From NCBI RefSeq assembly GCF_024628865.1, contig NZ_CP102384.1:445001-509000 (forward strand): a stretch of DNA of 64,000 bases, read 5' to 3'. Under the pieces are notes generated by a model that ran no database searches, was not told the origin of the DNA, and saw only the letters and a list, made by a program, of their open reading frames with translations. The stretch's first letter is position 1. Each line of letters opens with the position of its first letter. This DNA comes from Sphingopyxis sp. DBS4. Its GTDB lineage: Bacteria > Pseudomonadota > Alphaproteobacteria > Sphingomonadales > Sphingomonadaceae. Below are positions 56,038-64,000 of the stretch, piece after piece. The translations under genes and the position numbers were made by a program.

Positions 56038-56949
56038 TCAGTGGGTGGCGATAAGCGCCAGGACCACGCCGATGACGACCAGGAACAGCCCCGCCGCCTC
56101 CTGCCAGCGAACCGGTTCGCGCAGATAGAAATGCGCGAAGCCGATGGTGAAGACGACCTCGACCTGCCCGACGATCCGCACGAGTGCGGCGGGGGCGGCG
56201 GCGAAGCCGGTATACCAGCAGGCCGAACCGAGCGCCGACAACAGGCCGACCTGGCTTGACGAGCGCCATGTTCGCCCGACGGCGCGAAGCGTGTCGCGAT
56301 CGCGGGCGACGATCCATGCGAGATGAAGGAGGCTTTGCATCGCCATCACGACGACCAGCGTGACAAGCGCCGACGCGACGACGTCGAGGCCCGGCAATTC
56401 GGCGGTGGCGAATTTGATCGCGACCGCCGCGAAGGCGAACATCGACCCCGCCCCCAGGCCATGGAGTGCCGCGGGCTGTCCCAGCGATGCGAGGATCTGG
56501 CGCGCGGTGATTCCGCGCCCGATCAGCGCGAGCACCAGCACGCCCGCGACGCCGGCGACGATCCCCATCCAGGCAAGCAGCGGCAATCGCTCGCCGAAAA
56601 AGAGCGCGGTCACCAGCGCCGCCTGAATCGCCTCGGTCTTGGAAAAGGCGGTGCCGACCACGAAGCCGCGATGCCCGAAGGCGAGGATCAGCAGGATCGT
56701 CCCCGCCATCTGCGTGACCGCGCCGATCAGCGCGAACCCCAGAAAGGCGGCGCTCGGCGCGGGCAGCGTAACGGGGTGCGCCCAGAGCCAGATAGCCGCA
56801 AACAGCGCCGCAAAGGGCAGGCCATAAAGATAGCGCACGAGCCCGGCGCCGCTGACGCTGAGCTCGGCGCGTAGCCGCTGCTGGAGCGCGGTGCGCCACG
56901 CCTGGAACAGTCCTCCGAACAGGGAGGCGGGAAGCCAGATCGGATTTAT
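56038..56949 (-). CDS. EamA/DMT family transporter with non-standard ATA start position
   Basis: A 303-residue membrane protein with ten hydrophobic helices in two EamA repeats, for example PAALFAAIWL-type and FAHFYLREPVRWQEAAGLFLVV segments, and WLPASLFGGLFQAWRTALQQ at the N-terminus. It probably exports or imports small metabolites. No ATG, GTG or TTG lies in frame near the expected N-terminus. The codon in the expected place is ATA (followed by AATCCG), with GGAAGGG seven bases upstream, so either a rare ATA start is used or an ATG has mutated. It follows the sulfatase gene and may be in its operon. Confidence 0.75.
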   Translation of the reverse strand: MNPIWLPASLFGGLFQAWRTALQQRLRAELSVSGAGLVRYLYGLPFAALFAAIWLWAHPVTLPAPSAAFLGFALIGAVTQMAGTILLILAFGHRGFVVGTAFSKTEAIQAALVTALFFGERLPLLAWMGIVAGVAGVLVLALIGRGITARQILASLGQPAALHGLGAGSMFAFAAVAIKFATAELPGLDVVASALVTLVVVMAMQSLLHLAWIVARDRDTLRAVGRTWRSSSQVGLLSALGSACWYTGFAAAPAALVRIVGQVEVVFTIGFAHFYLREPVRWQEAAGLFLVVIGVVLALIATH

Positions 56950-57037
56950 GCCGCGACCCTTCCGGTGCCGAGTGAAATCATGGACGTGCCGGGAGCCGGC
57001 CTGTGGTGCTTCTGCCTTACGGCGGGGACATCGGGCG

Positions 57038-58750
57038 TCAGACGGGCTGGTTGTACATCTCGGTCGGACCCGGATATTCGCGTCCGTCGTCGAGCCCCTT
57101 GCCGATCTCGCGGTCGCAGAGCGCATTGGTCATCGCGTTGAGGCGCAGCACCGTCTTTCGATGCTTCGGATCGCCCGCAAGGTTGACGATCTCTTTCGGG
57201 TCGGCGTGGGTGTCGTAGAGTTCGAGATCGTTCATCGCGCTCAGCGACTTCCAGTCGGTCGGGCGGTTGTAATGCGCCGGCGCAAAATAGCGCGCGAACT
57301 TGTACTGACCGTCGTGGACGCCGCGGTGCAGGCGGCGCTTCGACAAGTCGAACTGCCTGCTATAGTCGGGCTCGCCCGACGGCAGTTTCGCGCCTCGATC
57401 GGCCTTCACCGTCGTCGGCTCCCAATAATGGACCACGGCATAGTCGAAGAGGTGGCCGATCCTGTCGCGCTGCGTCGGCAGCGTCGGCGAAGCCAGCAGC
57501 GCGGACACGTCGAGGCCGGGCAGGCCCGGGAAGCGGTTCGCCGCCTCGTCGGCGGATAGTCCGGCGAGGCTCATCAGCGTCGGGGCGAGATCGACCGCGC
57601 CCATCAGCCCCTTGGTCGAACGCCCGCCCGGAAAGTCGGGATGTGCGATGATCATCGGGACGTTGGTTTCCTCGCGGTACATGGTTGCGCCTTTCTGACG
57701 CATACCGTGCGCCCCTCCGCGCTCGCCGTGGTCGCTGGTGTAGATGATGATCGTGTTGTCGATCTGGCCGCTTGCCTTGAGCGCCCAGAGGAGCTGGCCG
57801 AGCCGGCGATCGACGTCGCGCAGGCAGTTGTAATAATAGTTGATGAAGCGATGCCACGATGCCTCGTCGTCGTGCGCCATCTTGCCGTAGAAGACGTCGT
57901 TCAGACGAACGATCGCGCTGTGTGCCTCGGGTTTGGTCGACAGATCGTCCTTGTGGAAGCTCTCCGGCAGGTCGAACTTATTGTCTTCCTCGTAGAGCGG
58001 ATCGCCCGGCTCGCGGCGCAGCGGGCCCAGGATATTGGGATCGGGGCGGCTTTCGGCCTGCTTGCCCGTCGCGTCATAGAACATGATGTCGTGCGGATTG
58101 ACGAGCCCGACGACCTGGAACCACGGCTTGCCGCCGGCCTTGTCGTTGCGGGCATAGTCGAAGATCTGGCGCGCCGCGTCGCCCGCGACATACATGTCGG
58201 CCTTGTATCCGTCCCACGTCAGCCCGACTTCCTCGCCGTCGAAGCCGTAATCGTGGAAGCCGTATTTCTCCATCGCATTTTCGGTGGTCGGATAGATGCC
58301 GCCGGGGATGCGCGTCCAGTTACGTTCATAGTTCAGGCGGCTTAAATGCCATTTGCCCTTGTAGCTGGTATAATAGCCCGCAGCCTGCATCATGTGGCCG
58401 AGCGTCGGCATCGTCTCCGCCGCGACCGGATAGGGGGCATTGTCGCTGTTGAGGAACAGCCCTGTCTGCTGGGTGTGATGCCCCTGAAAGATCGTCGAGC
58501 GCGACGGGGTGCAGGGGGTCGTGTGGACGTGATAATTTTCGACGAGCATCCCGCGTTCGAGCAGTTCGCGATGCGCGGGCAGCTTTTCGAGCAGGCCCTT
58601 GGGATAGCTGGCAAGCCCCTGTTCCTGATCGGTAACGATCATCAGGACGTTGAATTTCTTGCCATTCTTCGCATAGGCCGGCATCCCCAGCCCCGCGGCC
58701 GCGAGCGCGCCCATGCCGACGAATGACCGGCGATCCAGATCCCAACTCAT
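57038..58750 (-). CDS. Tat-exported Cys-type sulfatase
   Basis: A 570-residue sulfatase. The N-terminus DRRSFVGMGALAAAGLGMPA is a twin-arginine signal, so it is exported folded to the periplasm. The activation motif is Cys80-Thr-Pro-Ser-Arg (CTPSRST), where Cys becomes formylglycine through a separate maturase. Metal ligands include DQEQ near 41 in the N-terminal strand and the SDHGERGGAHG block near 345. It should hydrolyse sulfate esters; the substrate is not evident. It lies 72 bases after the TonB-dependent receptor stop, forming a receptor-sulfatase-EamA operon. Confidence 0.92.
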   Translation of the reverse strand: MSWDLDRRSFVGMGALAAAGLGMPAYAKNGKKFNVLMIVTDQEQGLASYPKGLLEKLPAHRELLERGMLVENYHVHTTPCTPSRSTIFQGHHTQQTGLFLNSDNAPYPVAAETMPTLGHMMQAAGYYTSYKGKWHLSRLNYERNWTRIPGGIYPTTENAMEKYGFHDYGFDGEEVGLTWDGYKADMYVAGDAARQIFDYARNDKAGGKPWFQVVGLVNPHDIMFYDATGKQAESRPDPNILGPLRREPGDPLYEEDNKFDLPESFHKDDLSTKPEAHSAIVRLNDVFYGKMAHDDEASWHRFINYYYNCLRDVDRRLGQLLWALKASGQIDNTIIIYTSDHGERGGAHGMRQKGATMYREETNVPMIIAHPDFPGGRSTKGLMGAVDLAPTLMSLAGLSADEAANRFPGLPGLDVSALLASPTLPTQRDRIGHLFDYAVVHYWEPTTVKADRGAKLPSGEPDYSRQFDLSKRRLHRGVHDGQYKFARYFAPAHYNRPTDWKSLSAMNDLELYDTHADPKEIVNLAGDPKHRKTVLRLNAMTNALCDREIGKGLDDGREYPGPTEMYNQPV

Positions 58751-58822
58751 CACACTCTCCCGTATTTGTCCTTGTCATGGAATCCCGCGGCGCCGCTTGC
58801 GAAGCGCCGCGGGACATAGCCG

Positions 58823-61174
58823 TCAGAATTTGACCGCGAAGTCGACCCCGAATTCGCGCGGCGGCTGATAGAATTGCGAGATCGGGGTCGCGCCGGCGTT
58901 GGTCGCGCCCGAAATCACCTTCTGATCGGTGAGGTTCGAGCCGTAGACGGTGACCTTCCAGCGGTCGTCCTCGCCCGCGACCGCGATGCTCGCGTTGAGC
59001 AGTACGACCTCGTCGCGGTAATAGCCGGGATTGTTGCTGCGGCCCCAGGTGTTGAAGCGCGACGAATAGCGCGCGTCGCTATGCAGCTTCACCTCGCCGA
59101 ACGACACCGGGATCGCATAGTCGACCGACAGGCTCCCGCTCCACTTCGGCGCATTGGCGAGGTCGAGGCCGGTCGAATCGGTCGGGACCGCGAAGGTGCC
59201 GTTGGGCACGCCGTTGATCAGGATCGGTTCGGCGGGCCCGCACTGGCCGACCTCGGGCGCGCCGTTGGTGAAGACCCCGTTCGTGTCCGCACAGAAGTCG
59301 GTGTAGCGCGCGTGGAGGTAAGCGAGGTTCGCGCCGATGGTGAAGCCGTCGGCCGGACGAAGCAGCGTCTCGACCTCAAAGCCATAGATTTTCGCCGCGG
59401 CGATATTGGTGGTGATATTCTCGGCACGGACAGCGCCCATCTTGGTCACCGACCCCTGCAGGTTGCGGTAGTTGTTGACGAAGCCCGCGACGTTCAGGCG
59501 CAGCAGCCGGTCGAACAGGTCGGTCTTGGCGCCGACCTCGAACGCATTGACGCGCTCGGGATCATAGGGGCCGACATTCTCGGCGATGGTGCCGCGCGAG
59601 TTGAAGCCACCGGCCTTGTAGCCCTGCGAATAATTGGCATAGATCATCGCGCTCGGCGACATGCGATATTCGACGGTCAGACGGGGGGTGAACTCGGCCC
59701 ATGACGCCTTGAGGTCGGCGGCGAAGGACGAGATTTGCGCGCCGCTGAGCAGCGAATCCATCACCGCCTGGGTATAGGCGTCCCCGGTCAGATTGCCGAC
59801 CGACGTGGTGTTGGTGCGCACCTGCGTCGCGATGCTGTATTTCTTGCGGTCATGGCTGTAGCGGCCGCCGAGCGACAGCGTCAGCCCCTCGGCCGGATGC
59901 GCGTTGACCAGCGCGAACATCGCATAGCTTTCGGTGTCCTGATGAAGCTGAGCGAGCGTCGTCAGGGCGGGGCTTGCGAACACGGTGTTGAACTGGCGCC
60001 ACTTGTCGGCCTGGTAATAGAGGCCGACGACGAAATCGACCGGCTCGCCGGCGGGTGAAACGTAGCGCAGTTCGCCGCTCTTTGATTCGCCCGAGAAGTC
60101 GCGGATCACGTCGAGATTCGGCGCGGGGGTGATCAGCCCGTCGAAGTCGCCGCGGGTGACATAGGACAAGTGGCGATAGCCGAGCACCGACGTGATCGTG
60201 CCATAACCGACGTCGAGATTCGAGGTCCACGAACCACCATAGGTTTCGGTATTGGCATAGGGATCGAACAGGACCGCCGACTTGCGGACGTCGTCGCGGG
60301 CGGCCTTTGGCAGCAGATCCCAGTTCGGGTCGCCGTTGTCGAGGACGTGCGGCGCCGGGCCGGTCGTCTTCTGCTTCAGCCAGTCGGCGACGATCGTCGA
60401 GTTGAAGGCGCCGCCCTGGTCGTAGTTGAGCGCGCCGCGCACCGATTTCACATTGGCGCCGTTCAAGCGGTTGCCGGTGATCACGTTGCGGGAATAGCCG
60501 TTATAGTCGCGGAAATTGACCGAGACCTTTGCTGCAAGCGCACCATCGGCGAAACGGCCCGAATTGAGCTTGCCGCGGAACTGCTTGAGGCCGAACGAAC
60601 CGAGCGTCACGCGCACCTCGCCGCCGAAATCCTCGGCCGGGCGCGCGGTGATGACGTTCAGCGTGCCCGCGAGATTATTCTTGCCGAACAGCACGCCCTG
60701 CGGTCCCTTCAGCACCTCGACGCGTTCGATGTCGAACAGGTCGAGCATCGTGCTCGACACGAAGGGGATATAGACGCCGTCGATGATCGTGCTGACCTTG
60801 GGATCGGCGTTGGGATCGGGGTCGGAGGTGCTCATGCCACGGATCGAGATCATCGGCACGTTGGCGACCAGGCCCTGCGTCTGAAGGACGACGTTGGGCG
60901 CGATGCCGTTGAGGCTGGTGATGTTGGTGCTGCCGCTCGATTCGACCATTTCGGCGTTGAAGGCCGAAATGGCGATCGGAACATTCTGGATGCTCTCCGA
61001 CCGGCGCTGCGCGGTGACGAGGATGTCGCCATAGCTGTTGTCGGCGTCCGATGCCGCGCCATCGGCGCTTGCATCGGCGGGGGCTGCATCGGCGGGGGCC
61101 GCGTCCTGCGCGTGGGCGGGCGCGGTCGCCAGCGTAGCAAGCGCGGTCGAAAGGAACAGGAAAGCCGTCTTCAT
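58823..61174 (-). CDS. TonB-dependent receptor (upstream of sulfatase)
   Basis: A 783-residue outer-membrane receptor. It has a signal peptide (MKTAFLFLSTALATLATAPA then HAQ), an Ala/Asp-rich spacer, TonB-box-like GDILVTAQRRSESIQNV, plug motifs IRGMSTSDPDPNADPKVSTI and LKGPQGVLFGKNNLAGTLNV, and a barrel ending FGVDFAVKF. The plug resembles the receptor at 52388 but the barrel differs. ATG 61174 is preceded by GGGAGGAT. An operator-like palindrome lies about 215 bases upstream (61390). It is expected to import the sulfated substrate processed by the next gene. Confidence 0.95.
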   Translation of the reverse strand: MKTAFLFLSTALATLATAPAHAQDAAPADAAPADASADGAASDADNSYGDILVTAQRRSESIQNVPIAISAFNAEMVESSGSTNITSLNGIAPNVVLQTQGLVANVPMISIRGMSTSDPDPNADPKVSTIIDGVYIPFVSSTMLDLFDIERVEVLKGPQGVLFGKNNLAGTLNVITARPAEDFGGEVRVTLGSFGLKQFRGKLNSGRFADGALAAKVSVNFRDYNGYSRNVITGNRLNGANVKSVRGALNYDQGGAFNSTIVADWLKQKTTGPAPHVLDNGDPNWDLLPKAARDDVRKSAVLFDPYANTETYGGSWTSNLDVGYGTITSVLGYRHLSYVTRGDFDGLITPAPNLDVIRDFSGESKSGELRYVSPAGEPVDFVVGLYYQADKWRQFNTVFASPALTTLAQLHQDTESYAMFALVNAHPAEGLTLSLGGRYSHDRKKYSIATQVRTNTTSVGNLTGDAYTQAVMDSLLSGAQISSFAADLKASWAEFTPRLTVEYRMSPSAMIYANYSQGYKAGGFNSRGTIAENVGPYDPERVNAFEVGAKTDLFDRLLRLNVAGFVNNYRNLQGSVTKMGAVRAENITTNIAAAKIYGFEVETLLRPADGFTIGANLAYLHARYTDFCADTNGVFTNGAPEVGQCGPAEPILINGVPNGTFAVPTDSTGLDLANAPKWSGSLSVDYAIPVSFGEVKLHSDARYSSRFNTWGRSNNPGYYRDEVVLLNASIAVAGEDDRWKVTVYGSNLTDQKVISGATNAGATPISQFYQPPREFGVDFAVKF

Positions 61175-61389
61175 AAATCCTCCCAGGTTGCGGCCGAGCA
61201 CGACCTTTTCCGCAAACGCCATCGCGGCGAAAATGCGGATACGCATTCGACCTCGTCTCTTCATTCGGAACGGGGGTGATCGACAGATGCCGTTTTTCCA
61301 ACGGCGCGGACGTCTGACGCGTCCCTCGACTCATGCCGGCGGTGTGGGCCTCCTCCGTTCTCATCCCAATTGTAGCAGGCGTCAAAAAT

Positions 61390-61405
61390 ACTTCAAGTAC
61401 TAAGT
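61390..61405. promoter_or_regulatory. Operator-like palindrome upstream of the sulfatase-linked receptor
   Basis: ACTTCAAGTACTAAGT shares the right half CTAAGT and the outer ACTT with the perfect ACTTAG-N4-CTAAGT site before leuD; with flanks it forms ATACTT...AAGTAT arms (61388-61407). It lies in the divergent, AT-rich region between the receptor and leuC. Confidence 0.6.
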
Positions 61406-61472
61406 ATTATGCTTTTGAAGCGGCATGAAATGGCGGAAAAGCGCTTGTGCAACCGGTATGGGATTCTGTATA

Positions 61473-61488
61473 AGTTAGAACTCTAAGC
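61473..61488. promoter_or_regulatory. Operator-like palindrome upstream of the leuC-like gene
   Basis: AGTTAGAACTCTAAGC matches ACTTAG-N4-CTAAGT with one change in each half. It is about 90 bases before the leuC-like ATG. Together with 61390 and 63738 it forms a set of three related sites. Confidence 0.65.
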
Positions 61489-61578
61489 ATTTTTGGTCCT
61501 CGCGGAGAGGCCGTCGACGGAAGGGTGAGGCGACATGAATCGGGCTTATCGGTCAGGCTGTGCAGGCGCGGAGACGCG

Positions 61579-62997
61579 ATGAGTTCGCGCGGCCCCCGCA
61601 CGCTCTATGACAAGCTCTGGGATGCGCATGCTGTCGCCGAGGATGACGGCGAGACCCTGCTTTATATCGATCTGCACCTGCTCCACGAGGTAACATCGCC
61701 GCAAGCCTTCGCGGGACTCGCGGCGACGGGGCGGACGGTGCGGCGGCCCGAGCGCGCGCTGGGACTGTCCGATCATAATGTTCCGACGACGGGGCAGGCC
61801 GCGGGACCGGCCGGTGTCGCCGACGCCGCGGCGCGGGCGCAACTCGAGGCCCTTGTCGCCAACACGCGCCGTTTCGGGATAGAGAATTTTCCGATGGGCG
61901 ATCCGCGCGGCGGCATCGTCCATGTCGTGGGCCCCGAACAGGGGCGCTCGCAGCCGGGAATGACGATCGTCTGCGGCGACAGCCACACCTCGACCCACGG
62001 GGCATTCGGGGCGCTCGCCTTCGGGATCGGCACGTCGGAGGTCGAGCATGTGCTCGCGACGCAGACGATCCGTCAGCGCAAGTCGCGCAACATGCGGATC
62101 AGCGTCGAGGGATGCCTCGCGCCGCATGTCCATGCCAAGGATCTGGCGCTGCACCTGCTCGGGCTGGTCGGGGTCGACGGGGCGACCGGGCATGTCATCG
62201 AATATGCGGGACGCGCGGTGCGCGGACTGTCGATGGAAGGCCGGATGACGCTGTGCAACCTCAGCATCGAGATGGGCGCGCGCGCCGGGCTGGTCGCGCC
62301 CGACGCGACGACCTTTGCCTATCTCGAAGGGCGTGCGGCGGCGCCGGCGGGCGATGCGTGGGTCGCGGCGCTGGCGCGCTGGCGGGCGCTCCCCAGCGAC
62401 GCCGACGCCGTTTTCGACCGTGAGATACGGGTCGACGCCGCCGATGTGGCGCCGATGGTGAGTTGGGGCACGAACCCGTCGCAGGTGATCGGCATCGACG
62501 GACGGATTCCCGACCCCGCGATGCTGTCCGGCGTCGATGCCCGCGACGCCGCCGAGCGCGCGCTCGCCTATATGGCGCTGTCGCCGGGGCAGCCGATCGC
62601 CGGGACGCCGCTCGACCGGGTGTTCATCGGCAGTTGCACCAACAGCCGGATCGAGGATCTGCGCATCGTCGCCGACATCGTGCGCGGACGCCGCGTCGCG
62701 CCGCATGTTCGCGCGATGGTCGTGCCGGGGTCGGGGCTGGTCAAGCGCGCGGCCGAGGCAGAGGGGATCGATGCCGTGCTGCGCGCGGCGGGTTTCGACT
62801 GGCGCGAGCCCGGATGCTCGATGTGCGTCGGCATGAACCCCGACCGGCTGCAGCCCGGCGAACGCTGCGCCGCGACCTCGAACCGCAATTTCGAGAACCG
62901 GCAGGGGCGCGGCGGGCGCACGCATCTGATGAGCCCGGCACTCGCTGCCGCGAGCGCGATCACGGGGTGTATCGCCGACCCCGCAAGTCTCGCCTAG
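61579..62997 (+). CDS. leuC: 3-isopropylmalate dehydratase large subunit-like (LeuC family)
   Basis: A 472-residue aconitase-superfamily hydro-lyase. Signatures are [54 protein letters not shown], and the cluster ligands in [13 protein letters not shown] and [11 protein letters not shown]. Length is that of LeuC. In leucine synthesis LeuCD isomerises 2-isopropylmalate, but here the gene is separated from leuD by convergent orientation and sits by a sulfatase and MarR regulator, so another 2-hydroxyacid substrate is possible. ATG 61579 follows GGAGA. Confidence 0.93.
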   Translation: MSSRGPRTLYDKLWDAHAVAEDDGETLLYIDLHLLHEVTSPQAFAGLAATGRTVRRPERALGLSDHNVPTTGQAAGPAGVADAAARAQLEALVANTRRFGIENFPMGDPRGGIVHVVGPEQGRSQPGMTIVCGDSHTSTHGAFGALAFGIGTSEVEHVLATQTIRQRKSRNMRISVEGCLAPHVHAKDLALHLLGLVGVDGATGHVIEYAGRAVRGLSMEGRMTLCNLSIEMGARAGLVAPDATTFAYLEGRAAAPAGDAWVAALARWRALPSDADAVFDREIRVDAADVAPMVSWGTNPSQVIGIDGRIPDPAMLSGVDARDAAERALAYMALSPGQPIAGTPLDRVFIGSCTNSRIEDLRIVADIVRGRRVAPHVRAMVVPGSGLVKRAAEAEGIDAVLRAAGFDWREPGCSMCVGMNPDRLQPGERCAATSNRNFENRQGRGGRTHLMSPALAAASAITGCIADPASLA

Positions 62998-63142
62998 GGC
63001 CGATCGACATTCAGCTCTGGCGGCCTACAAATGGCGGCTTTTCGTGCTTCCGGTGCTCACGTGCCATGAGCACGCTGCGCTCCGGGTCACGAAAATCCAC
63101 CATTTTCGACTCGCCATCTTCTGAATGTCGATCAGCCCTAGG
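62993..63142. repeat. Long inverted repeat spanning both stop codons of leuC and leuD
   Basis: The left arm (62993-63014) and right arm (63121-63142) are reverse complements at 21 of 22 positions; each arm contains the TAG stop of its gene. The 106-base centre contains shorter arms such as TTTTCGTG and CACGAAAA. It is likely a bidirectional terminator or an extruding cruciform. Confidence 0.85.
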
Positions 63143-63722
63143 CGATCGCCTCGAACCGCGTGATCGCCGCTTCGTGCCGCATCGTCCGCGCGATGTCGTC
63201 GAGCCCCTCGATCAGCGTCCGCCGGTCATCGGGATCGACGTCGAACGCGATGCTTTCACCCGATGCGAGCGTGATCCGCTGCTCGACGAGATCGACGGTC
63301 ATCGGCGCGAATTGCGCGAGCGCGACCTCTTCGCGCAGCCGTTCGCATATCGCGTCGGGCAATCGAATCAGCAGCAGCCCGTTCTTGCGCGCATTGTTCG
63401 AGAAAATGTCGCCGAAACTCGGCGCGATGATGCAGCGGATGCCGAAATCGGCGAGCGCCCACACCGCATGTTCGCGCGACGATCCGCAGCCGAAATTGCG
63501 GTCGCCGATCAGGATTTTCGCCTTCCGGCATGCGGCGGCGTTCAGAATGAAAGCGCCGCGTTCGGAACCGTCCGACGCGTAGCGAAGCTCCTGAAACAGA
63601 TGCCGGCCGAGGCCGCTGCGCGAGAGCGCCTTCATGAAGCGCGCGGGAATGATCATGTCGGTATCGACATTGGCGAGCGGCAGCGGCGCGGCTACCGCGG
63701 TCAGCCGAGTGAATTTATCCAC
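63138..63722 (-). CDS. leuD: 3-isopropylmalate dehydratase small subunit-like (LeuD family)
   Basis: A 194-residue partner of the LeuC-like subunit carrying the swivelling domain. It begins MDKFTRLTAVAAPLPLANVD, then TDMIIPARFMK, and the substrate-binding block GDRNFGCGSSREHAVWALADFG near 70-92; SFGDIFSNNARKNG follows. GTG 63722 gives the normal LeuD start; an ATG eight codons upstream is possible but overlaps the operator-like palindrome at 63738. It converges on leuC and diverges from the MarR gene. Confidence 0.93.
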   Translation of the reverse strand: MDKFTRLTAVAAPLPLANVDTDMIIPARFMKALSRSGLGRHLFQELRYASDGSERGAFILNAAACRKAKILIGDRNFGCGSSREHAVWALADFGIRCIIAPSFGDIFSNNARKNGLLLIRLPDAICERLREEVALAQFAPMTVDLVEQRITLASGESIAFDVDPDDRRTLIEGLDDIARTMRHEAAITRFEAIA

Positions 63723-63737
63723 GAATCTCTCTCTATA

Positions 63738-63753
63738 ACTTAGCATACTAAGT
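63738..63753. promoter_or_regulatory. Perfect palindrome ACTTAG-N4-CTAAGT between leuD and marR
   Basis: ACTTAGCATACTAAGT has perfect 6-base arms around a 4-base centre. It lies 16 bases before the leuD GTG start and about 97 bases before the MarR start. A regulator bound here would block leuD transcription. It is the best copy of the three related sites. Confidence 0.78.
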
Positions 63754-63849
63754 ATATTACGGCAGCGCCTTTGTCCAACCTTATCGATGCTCCGAAGCTA
63801 TTGCCGCGCGAATCATAGACCCCTAAGGTTCGCGCAAAGGGGACAGTCC

Positions 63850-64000
63850 TTGGCAAAGAAGAACCAGTCTTTCCGGTATCCGGCGGAATATTACACCAAC
63901 CCGGAAAACAGCATCGGCTATCTCGCGCGCATCGTTTTCCGATCCTTTTCGCGCCTGCTCGAACGCAGCACGCTGGCCTATGACGTGTCGGCGGGGCAAT
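63850..64000 (+). CDS. MarR family transcriptional regulator (5' part; cut by window end)
   Basis: Only the first 50 residues are in the window: MAKKNQSFRYPAEYYTNPEN, then SIGYLARIVFRSFSRLLERSTLAYDVSAGQ. The IGYLARIVFRSFSRLLER helix followed by 'LAYDVSAGQW' is the normal N-terminus of MarR-family regulators, before the winged helix. Start is TTG with AAAGGGGA seven bases upstream. It diverges from leuD over a region containing the perfect palindrome, so it is the likely regulator of leuC, leuD and the sulfatase-linked receptor. The DNA-binding part is not visible. Confidence 0.8.
   Translation, partial: MAKKNQSFRYPAEYYTNPENSIGYLARIVFRSFSRLLERSTLAYDVSAGQ

Noticed and set aside
61525..61578. 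N-terminal extension of the leuC-like frame by 18 codons
   Set aside because: The extension has no ribosome site and its residues do not resemble LeuC; ATG 61579 has GGAGA upstream and gives the family start.

Overview
The window is about 64 kb of GC-rich DNA from an alphaproteobacterium of the Sphingomonadales, most likely a Sphingopyxis/Sphingomonas-type organism. This is inferred from TonB-dependent receptors paired with degradative enzymes, the set of short palindromic intergenic repeats, and typical alphaproteobacterial synteny (methyltransferase - comF - grxC - DUF1178; cvpA - Fe-S scaffold-like - kef; ccoNOQP-GHIS - hemN). No sequence search was run; all names come from motif and family recognition.

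Layout. 1-2.6 kb: a cut SDR gene, a secreted papain-like candidate, a protein with three TonB_C-like repeats and a small secreted protein. 2.7-6.3 kb: secA and a TauE/SafE permease. 6.5-10.7 kb: the four-gene Anbu operon (permuted ATP-grasp, alpha-E, transglutaminase, Anbu peptidase). 10.8-17.5 kb: carbon metabolism (acs, ALDH7-type dehydrogenase, thiolase-like protein, crotonase, transaldolase-family enzyme). 17.7-24.1 kb: housekeeping (radA, cvpA, Fe-S scaffold-like, CPA2 antiporter, aroB, aroK). 24.1-25.6 kb: a lower-GC patch with an orphan SHOCT-like membrane protein. 25.7-35.4 kb: a proline-rich secreted protein, xerD, accA, an M48-LysM protease, two orphan Flp pilins, mutT, a methyltransferase, comF, grxC, DUF1178 and tRNA-Arg(CCU).

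35.4-51.2 kb is a low-oxygen and nitric-oxide block: a Crp/Fnr regulator diverging from a zinc-ribbon/cupin/qNOR/NnrS/FNR operon, then ompW diverging from the complete cbb3 oxidase operon ccoNOQPGHIS plus a small Cys-rich secreted protein, then hemN. Two FNR-type boxes and one TTGCG-N4-CGCAA palindrome match the two regulators by their recognition helices (ETTSR versus HTASR).

51.2-64 kb is accessory. One module is a TonB-dependent receptor and a serine beta-lactamase-fold hydrolase under a divergent double-TetR regulator with a perfect 16-bp palindrome between them. The second module is a TonB-dependent receptor, a Tat-exported Cys-type sulfatase and an EamA transporter, next to a leuC/leuD-like isomerase pair and a MarR regulator. 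Three related sites (ACTTAG-N4-CTAAGT and variants) precede the receptor, leuC and leuD, which suggests one small regulon for a sulfated or organic-acid substrate. This second module is the best candidate for an undescribed system here.

At least five families of palindromic intergenic repeats punctuate the housekeeping part; several sit between convergent genes and can act as terminators.
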